Part shown: piece by piece, positions 15,919-23,352 of the stretch
Position numbering within the stretch: position 1 is the first letter of the stretch
How the letters are laid out: each line of letters starts with the position of its first letter
Source: Streptomyces sp. f51
GTDB taxonomy: Bacteria; Actinomycetota; Actinomycetes; Streptomycetales; Streptomycetaceae
Direction: 5' to 3'
Length of the DNA: 64,000 nt
NCBI RefSeq assembly: GCF_037940415.1
Contig: NZ_CP149798.1
Location: forward strand, 7,597,001 to 7,661,000
Made by a program: the position numbers and the translations under genes
The notes under the pieces: generated by a model
Told to the model about the DNA's origin: nothing
The model's database searches: none
Seen by the model: the letters and a program-made list of their open reading frames with translations, nothing else

Positions 15919-17376
15919 TCAGAGCGTGAGGGGCTCGGTGTGTGGACGGTCTCCCGTTTCTGTCTGCTGCTGGTGCGGCAGGGTTGTGCCGCCTGCCCGC
16001 CCCGTCCCCGTCGTGCGGCGGGGGCGGGTGGTGCGGGTCTTGTGGTCGGCTCCACGGGGCTTCGACACCGCCGGGGCGGTGTCCTGGTCTCCGGCCACTC
16101 CGGTACCAGTCGTGCAGGCTGCCGCGGCGAGGGCGGCGAGGTTGCGGGCCGCGTTGGTGTCCCGGTCGATGACCAGGCCGCAGGCGTCGCATTGGTAGGT
16201 CCGTACGTGCAGCGGCAGCTTGGCTTTCACTGTGCCGCACCCGGAGCAGGTCTTGGAGGAGGGGAACCAGCGGTCGGCCGCGATGATGCGGGTGGCGTGG
16301 CGCCGGCGGGTTTTGTAGGTGAGCTGGCGGCGGATCTCGCCGAATCCGGCGTCGGCGATGTGCCGGGCAAGGCGCCGGTTCTTCACCATGCCGGCGACGT
16401 TGAGGTCCTCGATCACGACGGTGCCGTACTCGCCGGCAACGCTCGTGGTGAGCTTGTGCAGGGCGTCTTCGCGGAGATTCGCGACGCGGTGGTGCACGCG
16501 GTTCCGCTGGGCGTTGGCTTTCTCCCACCTGCGGGAGGCCTTTTGTCCGGTGCGGCGGTCGGGGCCCTGGCGGCGGGAGACCGTGCGGGAGGCTCGGCGC
16601 AGTTGCTTCAGGGCGCTGTCCAGGTGCCGCGGGTTGGGGACCTCACGGATCTCACCCGCGCTGTCGGCCATGACGGCCAGGGTCTTGATACCGAGGTCGA
16701 TGCCGACCGTCACGTCAGGCCGGGCGACCCGGACGAGGTCGCGCTTCACCTCCGCCTGGAAGGCGACGAACCAGCGTCCGCGTTCGTGGCGGACGGTCGC
16801 GGACAGGATCCGCGCGGTCCCGACCGTGATGCGGGTGAGGAGGCTGCCGGTGGGCTCGTGGGTGCGGATCGTCCCGAGGCGGGGCAGGGTGACGTGACGT
16901 CCGTCGGCGTCGAGGCGGATCGTGCCGGTGGTGAACCGGCAGGACAGGGGTGCTTTCCGCTTCGACTTGAAGCGGGGCATCCCGACCCGCTTGCCCATAC
17001 GGCAGCCTTGCTTGGACTTGGCGTAGTTGTCGAACGCGGCCGACGCGTTGGACAGACCGGTGGAGTACGCCTCCTTGGAGTTCTCCTGCCACCAGGCAGC
17101 GAAGCGCGGGTCGGTCTTCTTGGCCTGGTTGAACTCCTTGCGCAGCGCCGGCAGCGACCACGGCCGCCACTCGGTGAGCAGGTCGGCAGGGACGCCATAG
17201 GACTCCTCCGCCCGGCGCTGCCACCAGGAAGCGGTCACCCATCCGACAGCCCAGTTGTACGCTGCGCGCGCCGCACCGCAGTGCGAGCGCAGCGCGTGCT
17301 CCTGGGCGGCGTTCGGGTCCAGCGCGAACCGGAACGCCTGCACCACGAACCCGGGCCGCGGCCGGAACTTCTTCAC
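15919..17376 (-). CDS. tnpB: TnpB (OrfB) RNA-guided nuclease of an IS607-type element
   Basis: The 485-residue protein has all hallmarks of an active TnpB: an N-terminal VQAFRFALDPNAAQEHAL segment, RuvC residues in VGIDLGIKTLAV (Asp), VVIEDLNVAGM (Glu) and DRDTNAARNLAAL (Asp), and a zinc finger CSGCG plus CDACG. TnpB proteins are RNA-guided endonucleases, ancestors of Cas12, that favour retention of the element. The guide RNA usually comes from the 3' end of the gene and the flanking element end. The GTG at 17376 overlaps the tnpA stop (GTGA). The C-terminal 80 residues after the zinc finger are basic and variable, as expected. Reading frame and active site are intact even though the partner recombinase is broken. 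Confidence 0.9.
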   Translation of the reverse strand: MKKFRPRPGFVVQAFRFALDPNAAQEHALRSHCGAARAAYNWAVGWVTASWWQRRAEESYGVPADLLTEWRPWSLPALRKEFNQAKKTDPRFAAWWQENSKEAYSTGLSNASAAFDNYAKSKQGCRMGKRVGMPRFKSKRKAPLSCRFTTGTIRLDADGRHVTLPRLGTIRTHEPTGSLLTRITVGTARILSATVRHERGRWFVAFQAEVKRDLVRVARPDVTVGIDLGIKTLAVMADSAGEIREVPNPRHLDSALKQLRRASRTVSRRQGPDRRTGQKASRRWEKANAQRNRVHHRVANLREDALHKLTTSVAGEYGTVVIEDLNVAGMVKNRRLARHIADAGFGEIRRQLTYKTRRRHATRIIAADRWFPSSKTCSGCGTVKAKLPLHVRTYQCDACGLVIDRDTNAARNLAALAAAACTTGTGVAGDQDTAPAVSKPRGADHKTRTTRPRRTTGTGRAGGTTLPHQQQTETGDRPHTEPLTL

Positions 17377-17950
17377 TCGAGGGCCTCGCCGGTCGCCACG
17401 GCCACCGCGCGGGCGGCCCGGTTCTTCACCACGCGCTGCCCGTACAGGCGGGCACACATCGAGGCCAGCACCTCGGTGACGTCCCGCACCACATCGTCGG
17501 CGGTCCCGGCAGGGTCAAGGACGACCAGACGCCGGCCGGACACCGACAGCACGGCCCCCAGATGCTCGACGCCGAACCGGGCCAACCACTCACGGTGCTC
17601 GACCACGATCACAGCCGTACCCGGGTCGGCGAGAAGCCGGTGCAGCTTGCGGCGACGCCCTTCAGCCCCGACCCGACCTCGGTCACAACCTCCGCAACAG
17701 CCAGGCCCAGCCCATTCGCGCCGGGCACCACCCGCGCGACCTGCCGATCCAAATCGGCCCCCTGATCGGCTGACGACACACAGCAGTACGCCACCACGCG
17801 CCCGAACGACGGGGCGGCAACCTCATCGACCAACCACGTCCCGGACGGCGCCTGACGGACCGGCACGAGCATCTCCCCATCCCTCACCCACCGCCAAGCG
17901 GTCTGGTAACTCACGCCCTGCCGACGCGCCCACACCGAAAGCAGCTTCAC
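17373..17950 (-). pseudogene. tnpA: IS607-family serine recombinase TnpA, frameshifted
   Basis: The N-terminal part (from 17950: MKLLSVWARRQGVSYQTAWR, then TWLVDE and VVAYCCVSSADQGADLDRQV) and the C-terminal part (IVVEHREWLARFGVEHLGAV, VVLDPAGTADDVVRDVTEV, MCARLYGQRVVKNRA) belong together but lie in different frames. The junction is near 17660, where AAGGGCGTCGCC looks like AAGGGCCGTCGCC minus one base. In addition the conserved arginine before the catalytic serine region (normally YCRVSS) is cysteine. Two independent lesions argue for real decay, not a read error. Confidence 0.85.
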
Positions 17951-17991
17951 AACACCAAGCTACTGAGACGCCTGACCGGAAAAAGCCATGA

Positions 17992-18324
17992 ATGACCAAG
18001 AAACCCGTAGCAGCTATCACTCCCTCAGCGGGGCTGCACGAACTCCTGGCCGCGCGCAGCCTGCGCGAGCGCAACAGGGAACTGGCCCTCGCGCTGGTCG
18101 CGGCGGGCAACCGGGGCGAGAGCAATCACCTCACCCGCCCCTGGACCGGCACCACCACACCCCAGGCCCTGCCCGCGGGGCTGCGGCTGACGGCCCACAG
18201 CGTCATCGCCGACCACGACGCCGTCACCCCGCGCGCCACCGCCCGTACCGAAGGAGCGGCCTGGTCACTGATCGCCGAGCTCCGCTTCGATGCCGCGGGC
18301 CGCATCAAGCAGTGCCATCCCTGA
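17992..18324 (+). CDS. Possible SnoaL/NTF2-like fold protein, perhaps degenerate
   Basis: The 110-residue frame contains LRERNRELALALVAAGNRGE, LRLTAHSVIADHDAV and AELRFDAAGRIKQ, which together look like the start and end of a SnoaL-like cone-fold protein. The middle and the usual C-terminal HWD part are missing or altered. There is no clear ribosome binding site, and the frame lies between two transposase remnants. It may be a decaying gene. The function cannot be named; typical relatives are polyketide cyclases or orphan small-molecule-binding proteins. Confidence 0.35.
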   Translation: MTKKPVAAITPSAGLHELLAARSLRERNRELALALVAAGNRGESNHLTRPWTGTTTPQALPAGLRLTAHSVIADHDAVTPRATARTEGAAWSLIAELRFDAAGRIKQCHP

Positions 18325-18690
18325 TCACGACTTCATCGCGCACGAAGACCTCAAGATCCGCAATATGCTCAGAGCTCCCGCCCCGAAGCCGAACCCCACG
18401 ATCCCGGGCGGCTTCCTGCCCAACGGGGCCGCCCCCAAAGCCGGACTCAACCGCTCGATCTCAGATGCCGGATGGGGTGTTCCTGACGATCCTGCACGCC
18501 AAGGCTGAAGGCGCCGGACGGGAAGTGATCGCCGTGGACCCCCGCAACACCTCCCGCACCTGCCCCGAATGCGGGCACGTCGCAGCGGAGAACCGGCCCA
18601 CACCGGAGAAGTTCCACTGTCAGAACTGCGACCACCAGACGCACGCCGACACCGTGGGCGCGCTCAACGGGCCGGGCTGGCCCGTCGCCA
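18318..18690 (+). pseudogene. 3' fragment of an OrfB/TnpB transposase, frameshifted
   Basis: HEDLKIRNM and AGLNRSISDAGWG in one frame continue in another as VIAVDPRNTSRTCPECGHV and FHCQNCDHQTHADTVGALN. These are the RuvC Glu region, the conserved GLNR-AISDAGWG block and the zinc finger of TnpB. Only the C-terminal third remains and the frame breaks near 18490, so this is a dead relic of a second element. Confidence 0.8.
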
Positions 18691-18904
18691 AGCCCAACCG
18701 GCATAGCGAGAAGCCCCCTCGTTCACCAGGGGGAGGAGTCACCACCTGCTCGTGCCCGACAGCACGGCAGCCGCCCCGCCCGCCCGGTGACCCGGCGGCA
18801 ACTCCCGTACGCACAGGCCGTTTCGGACCCCGCCCTGAGCCGGTCCCCGGTACACGCCCGGGGGTCCTGACCAGGCCCGCGCCTGAAACCGGGCCGGATC
18901 GAGG

Positions 18905-18959
18905 ACCGTTCGGGGGCCGCTGGAGAAAACGGACGGCCACCACCGTGCGGAGCTAGCGT
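18905..18959 (+). promoter_or_regulatory. SARP-box promoter of the second condensation-like gene
   Basis: ACCGTTCGGGG (18905-18915) and GCCGCTGGAGA (18916-18926) are an 11-bp-phased direct repeat. AAAACG follows, then TAGCGT (18954-18959). The 28-bp step from the last repeat base to the first -10 base equals that at 13063-13117. The rest of the 18691-19062 spacer shows nothing else. Confidence 0.6.
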
Positions 18960-19062
18960 GGAACGGGCCGGGCCGCCCGGGCCCGTACGCCGACTCCCCG
19001 GGCCCAGAGGGCAGTTGCCCGATGGCACACCCCGGGGGGTGTCCGGAAATCAGGGGGAGACG

Positions 19063-21399
19063 ATGGACGGTGACCGGCCCGCCGGTGTGTGCGCGGTGAT
19101 CGACCCCGAGCGGGGCGAGCACGGCACCATGCACCTGCACGGAACCCTGGACCCCGCCTCCTTCCACCGCGCCCTGCACCGCGTCGCGGAGACCCGACCC
19201 GGCACCCGGCACCCCGGACCCCGGCTGGTACGGCACGCACCGGGCCTGCACAGCGTCGAACTCCCCGCCGGCGCCCAAGCACCCGTACCGGGGGCCGTCG
19301 GCCTGCTCGCCGACCTGCTCACCGCCGCCGACCCCGCACCCGGCTCCTGCGGCGCGCCCGCGGGCCCGCCCTGCCGGACCCTGCCCCGCACCGAACCGGT
19401 CACCCCGCTGCAACGCCGCCGGCTCGCCGACACCCTGGCCTGGCCCGGACACCAGGCCGAACAGCTGCGCTGGCGCTGGTACGGGCCCCTGGACACCGAA
19501 CGCCTGACGGCGGCCTGGCACGCCGTCGGCGAGCGCGAGAGCATCCTGCGCACCGCCTTCGTCTGGGACCCGCGGCCCCGCGCCGTCGTCTTCGACCGCC
19601 CGGTCACCGACGTCGTCCGCCACCCGCACGCCACCGCGATCCGGCGTGCGGCGCTGCGCGAGCGCGAGCGGGCCCGCGCCTTCGACCTGCGGCGCCCGGC
19701 CGCGGTACGCGTGGCCCTGCTGGACAGCGGACCCGAGGACGCGGCGGCCCCCTTCACCGACATCCTGCTCACCTACCACCGTGCCCTGCTGGACAGTTGG
19801 AGCGCGCGGCTGCTGATGCGCGAATGCTGCCGCGCCTACCTCGCCGGCGGCATCCTGCCCGGCGGCCCGCGCCGTCCCGACCTCGGCGACTGCGCCCGCC
19901 AGCTCACAGCCCAGGACCTCGGCCCGTACCCCGGCCAGGACCTCGGCCCGTACCCCGGCCAGGACCTCGGCCCGTACCCCGGCCAGGACCTCGGCCCGTA
20001 CCCCGGCCAGGACCTCGGCCCGTACCCCGGCCAGGACCTCGGCCCGTACCCCGGCCAGGACCCTGGCTTTCGCCACGGGAGCGTCCGCCGCCCTGCCGCG
20101 CCCCCGCCCTTGTCCCCGCCGGTCCCCGGCCAGGACCCCGGGTTCGGGCCCGGGAGCGCCCGCCACCGTGCTCCGTCCCCGGTCCCGCCCTCATCCCCGG
20201 TCCCGCCCTCGTTTCCGTTCTCGTCCCCGCCGTCGGACCCGGGCCGGGGCCGGGTGGCGGGGGGCAGTGGTCCCACCGGGGTGCTGCGCACCGTGCTGTC
20301 CCCGGCCCGCAGTACCCACCTGGCCCACTGGGCGGCACGCTGGGGCGTCGCGGAGAGCAGCGTCCTCCAGGCGGTGTGGGCCCTGCTCCGCTACCGCGCC
20401 GGCGCCACCGCTCCCGCCACCGTGCCTGCTCCGGCCACCATCGGTTTCGGTCTGGACTTCCCCGGCCGCGGACTGCTCCTGGAGGGCATCGAGGGCGTCC
20501 CGGGACCGTTCGAGAACGCGCTGCCGCTGACCCTCGCCCTGCACCCCGGACTGCGTCTGCCCCGCCTGCTGCACACCCTGCGCGATGTGGTGATGGACCT
20601 GTCCGCCTACGAATGGAACAGCGCCGGCGCACCGGACGGCGCCGGTCCCGGGGCGCGGGCCGGGGGCCTGCTCGCCTTCGACTGCGGCCCGCGGCCCGAG
20701 ACCGCCTGCGGCGACGAACTCGCCGCCCAGGGAATCCGCTTGGAGGAACAGGAGGCCGCCGGAACACCCGCCGGGTACGCGCTGCGCCTGCGCGCCGGCC
20801 ACGACACCCGCCGCGCCCTCGTCCTGACCTGCGCCTACGACCGCGACCTCATCGACAGTGGCACGGTGCGCACCCTGCTGGAACACACCGTGCGGCTGCT
20901 GCGCCTGCTGCCCGCCACGGCGACCGCGGCCACCACCGTCGCCGACGCGCTGGCCCTGCTGCCCCCCACCCCCACCCCCCGCGTCCCGGACGGTCCCCCC
21001 GCCCGGGACAGGGACTTCCTTGTGCCGCTGCGCGGCCCGCTGGCGCCCGCGGCCGCCACCGTGTGCCTGCTCGACGTCCCCGGCGCCCCGCGCACCGGGC
21101 ACCGCGAACTCATACGGCACTACCGGGGACCGGAGGCACTGACCGCGCTGCGCCTGAGCGCCGGCCGGCACACGGACCACACCGACGCGCTCGCCCGTCT
21201 CGCCCGCGGCGGCGGCCGGCTGGTCCTGGGCGGTCACTCCGGCACCGGCGCCCTCGCCTGCGAACTGGCCCGGCAGCTCACCGCGGCCGGGGTGCGTCCG
21301 CCCCTGGTGGTGGTCGGCGGCGCCCACGACGATCCCGGCGCACCGCGCCACCTGGCAGAGGTCCTGCACCGGGCGGCCGCGCGGGCCGCCCGGCCCTGA
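19063..21399 (+). CDS. Stand-alone condensation-like/thioesterase-like protein with HRxxxDS motif (copy 2)
   Basis: The 778-residue protein parallels the one at 5436: a condensation-like core (EQLRWRWYGPLDTERLTAAW, ERESILRTAFVWD, ERARAFDLRRPAAVRVALL) with the active site H239-R240-ALL-D244-S245-WS, so the catalytic second histidine is arginine. The C-terminal about 130 residues look like a thioesterase and retain a serine in GGHSGTGALACELARQL, although glycine is displaced (S-G-T-G). Between the motif and the second condensation half lies an insert with six exact QDLGPYPG repeats followed by Pro/Ser-rich sequence. AGGGGGAGA precedes the ATG. The promoter carries a SARP-type repeat. Like its twin it may recruit or scaffold rather than condense; that is inference. 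Confidence 0.75.
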   Translation: MDGDRPAGVCAVIDPERGEHGTMHLHGTLDPASFHRALHRVAETRPGTRHPGPRLVRHAPGLHSVELPAGAQAPVPGAVGLLADLLTAADPAPGSCGAPAGPPCRTLPRTEPVTPLQRRRLADTLAWPGHQAEQLRWRWYGPLDTERLTAAWHAVGERESILRTAFVWDPRPRAVVFDRPVTDVVRHPHATAIRRAALRERERARAFDLRRPAAVRVALLDSGPEDAAAPFTDILLTYHRALLDSWSARLLMRECCRAYLAGGILPGGPRRPDLGDCARQLTAQDLGPYPGQDLGPYPGQDLGPYPGQDLGPYPGQDLGPYPGQDLGPYPGQDPGFRHGSVRRPAAPPPLSPPVPGQDPGFGPGSARHRAPSPVPPSSPVPPSFPFSSPPSDPGRGRVAGGSGPTGVLRTVLSPARSTHLAHWAARWGVAESSVLQAVWALLRYRAGATAPATVPAPATIGFGLDFPGRGLLLEGIEGVPGPFENALPLTLALHPGLRLPRLLHTLRDVVMDLSAYEWNSAGAPDGAGPGARAGGLLAFDCGPRPETACGDELAAQGIRLEEQEAAGTPAGYALRLRAGHDTRRALVLTCAYDRDLIDSGTVRTLLEHTVRLLRLLPATATAATTVADALALLPPTPTPRVPDGPPARDRDFLVPLRGPLAPAAATVCLLDVPGAPRTGHRELIRHYRGPEALTALRLSAGRHTDHTDALARLARGGGRLVLGGHSGTGALACELARQLTAAGVRPPLVVVGGAHDDPGAPRHLAEVLHRAAARAARP
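19912..20055 (+). repeat. Six exact 24-bp repeats encoding QDLGPYPG
   Basis: The unit CAGGACCTCGGCCCGTACCC plus CGGC occurs six times without a mismatch, inside the condensation-like gene. Perfect identity suggests a recent expansion and a length that may differ between strains. Confidence 0.95.
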
Positions 21400-21648
21400 G
21401 ACATGGCCCCGCCCGTTCGCGCCCGCACTATCGCGGGAGAGAACACCTCTTGGGCCAGCCGATGTCGTCGTCGCACGACCGGTCACGCACCAGCGCCCGC
21501 CGGCCGGCGAGAGCCTCGCGGGCGGCGCGACGGGCAGGAACCGCGTGTTTCATGAGGGGGACTCCCGTGGACGCGGACGAGGACAGCTCCCGTGAGCGAG
21601 GACGGGCCGGTGCAGGTACCGGCCCCGGTGCTTGAGATATTCCCCGCA

Positions 21649-21681
21649 ACCGCTCAAGAGCCGCTCGAGGAACGCCAGACA
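21649..21681 (+). promoter_or_regulatory. 11-bp direct repeats upstream of the XRE/TPR regulator
   Basis: ACCGCTCAAGA (21649-21659), GCCGCTCGAGG (21660-21670) and AACGCCAGACA (21671-21681) are in 11-bp phase and resemble the other SARP-box candidates. The rest of the 21400-21850 spacer contains the TTGGCA-type palindrome listed separately and no gene. Confidence 0.5.
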
Positions 21682-21718
21682 AACCCGTGAGGATCGCACG
21701 AACTCCACGGCACGCCGT

Positions 21719-21736
21719 CTGGCAAAACATTGCCCG
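21719..21736. promoter_or_regulatory. TGGCA-N6-TGCC palindrome in the XRE regulator promoter
   Basis: CTGGCAAAACATTGCCCG, a near-perfect copy of the TTGGCA-N6-TGCCAA family found at 28475, 28776, 28799 and 48935. A further TTGCC half-site follows 11 bp later (21741). Its position suggests autoregulation or regulon membership of the XRE gene. Confidence 0.6.
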
Positions 21737-21850
21737 CCCCTTGCCGGGCCGCCTACGCTCGGGACGGCTCCCCGACAACACCGCCCGGGCGGCGCGCCCG
21801 CTCCCGCCCCACGGGCCACCCCCCACCCGTCCGTCCCAGGGAATGGTCAC

Positions 21851-23077
21851 ATGCTGCGTCAGCCCGCCTTCGGCCGTCGTCTCCGCAAACTGCGACAGGC
21901 CCGCGGGCTGTCCCAGACCGCCCTGGCCGGGGACGGCATGTCCACCGGATACCTCTCCCGCCTGGAGTCCGGCGCACGCCAGCCCACCGAACGGGCCGTC
22001 GCCCACCTCGCCCAGCGGCTCGGCCTTGACCCCGCCGACTTCGAGGAACCCGCCGGCGGCTCCCTGGCCCACGCCCTGTCCCTGGTCTCCTCCACCGGCT
22101 CCCAGAGCGCCATGGACACCCTGCGCGAAGCCCTGGCGGCCGAAGGACACGAAGCACCGGTGCTGCGCTGGCAGGCCCTGTGGCAACTGGCCGCACAGCG
22201 CCGCCTCCAGGGCGACCACGACGGCGAACGGCAGTACCTGGAGGAACTCGTACAGCTCGGCGAATCGGTCGGACTGGTCGCCCTGCGGGTGCGCGGCCTG
22301 ACCCGCCTGGCCCGCTGCCTGCGCGCCCTGGGCGAGATCACCGCGGCCCTCGACGCCGCGATGAGCGCCCACCACCTCGCCCGCGAGGACGACCTCGACG
22401 CCGAGGACCGCGCCGCCGTACTGCTGGCCCTGGTCTCGGTGGAGGCCGAGGCCGGCCGGATGCCCGACGCCCGCGCCCACGCCGACGAACTGGCCGAACT
22501 CGTCGCCGGCCGCAGCGACACCCTGTGGGCGGAGGCCATGTGGACCTGCGCCGCGGTCCGCCTGCGCCAGGGCGACTACCCCGCCGCGCAGGTCCACCTG
22601 GAAGAGGCACTGGAGAAGTTCAGCAGCCGCGAGGACCTCGTCCTGTGGCTGCGCCTGCGGTTCGCGGCCGGCCGCCTGTACCTCCAGAAGCAGCCCCCCG
22701 ACCCCCGGGCCGCCGAACGCTGCCTGACCGCCGCCGAACCCGCGCTCGCCTTCGTCGGCACCCCCGGCCTGCGCCAGGACCTGCTCGCCCTCAAGGCCGA
22801 CGTCGCCTTCCTCTCCGCCCGCTACGACGAGGCCCACGCCCTGCTCGGCGAACTCGCCGGAACCCAGCTGCGGATGAGCTACCGCGACCGGGTACGCCTG
22901 GACATCCTCCGCAACCAGCTGCGTATCCGCTCCGGTGACCAGAGCGGCGTCCAGGGACTGCGGGACCTGGCCGAACAGGCCCAGGCCGACGCCAACATCG
23001 ACCTGGCCGCCGACATCTGGCGCATCCTCGCCGAATCCCTCGCCACCCACTCCACCCCGGCCACCCCCGGAACCTGA
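21851..23077 (+). CDS. XRE-family regulator with TPR-like C-terminal domain
   Basis: The 408-residue protein starts with a Cro/CI-type helix-turn-helix (RLRKLRQARGLSQTALAG, STGYLSRLESGARQPTERAV) in the first 70 residues. The rest is a run of helical tetratricopeptide-like repeats (LLALVSVEAEAGRMPDARAHADELAEL, AAVRLRQGDYPAAQVHLEEAL, LSARYDEAHALLGEL). Such HTH-TPR proteins often sense a peptide or small ligand through the repeats. The ATG at 21851 gives a clean HTH start. Its own promoter carries both 11-bp repeats and the TGGCA-N6-TGCC palindrome. It is the best local candidate for the protein that binds this palindrome family, though this is inference. Confidence 0.82.
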   Translation: MLRQPAFGRRLRKLRQARGLSQTALAGDGMSTGYLSRLESGARQPTERAVAHLAQRLGLDPADFEEPAGGSLAHALSLVSSTGSQSAMDTLREALAAEGHEAPVLRWQALWQLAAQRRLQGDHDGERQYLEELVQLGESVGLVALRVRGLTRLARCLRALGEITAALDAAMSAHHLAREDDLDAEDRAAVLLALVSVEAEAGRMPDARAHADELAELVAGRSDTLWAEAMWTCAAVRLRQGDYPAAQVHLEEALEKFSSREDLVLWLRLRFAAGRLYLQKQPPDPRAAERCLTAAEPALAFVGTPGLRQDLLALKADVAFLSARYDEAHALLGELAGTQLRMSYRDRVRLDILRNQLRIRSGDQSGVQGLRDLAEQAQADANIDLAADIWRILAESLATHSTPATPGT

Positions 23078-23352
23078 CCGCCCCCGGCCACCCCCGGAAC
23101 CTGACCGCCCCCGGCCACGCCGGGGACGCGACCGCCCTGGGCTACTCGCGGGGCGTGGCTGTCCCCTGCTGCCCGCGGGGCGTGATCGCCTCTGGCCAGG
23201 TCAGGGGCTGCCCATGGCCACGCCCGGGCATGACCGGGAGGCGGCTGCCCCCGGCCGTCCCCGCGACGTGACCGCCCCCGGTCCCCGGGGACGGGCGTGA
23301 CCGCCCCGGGGGCGGTCCGGGGGCACCATCCGGTCCGCGGGGGCACCCCCTG
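23078..23352. other. Short repeat-rich spacer between convergent genes
   Basis: The segment contains degenerate copies of GAACCTGACCGCCCCCGGCC and similar GACCGCCCCGG units. No gene is supported. Confidence 0.5.

Larger units (their letters stand above)
15919..17950 (-). mobile_element. IS607-type insertion element (tnpA relic plus tnpB)
   Basis: A serine-recombinase-type tnpA (frameshifted) and an overlapping tnpB in the same orientation define an IS607-family layout. The termini could not be fixed from the sequence alone; they should lie close outside these coordinates. Confidence 0.75.

Noticed and set aside
19912..20055. Six QDLGPYPG repeats as a possible multi-core peptide precursor
   Set aside because: They are an in-frame insert of a 778-residue condensation-like protein with no leader or signal peptide.
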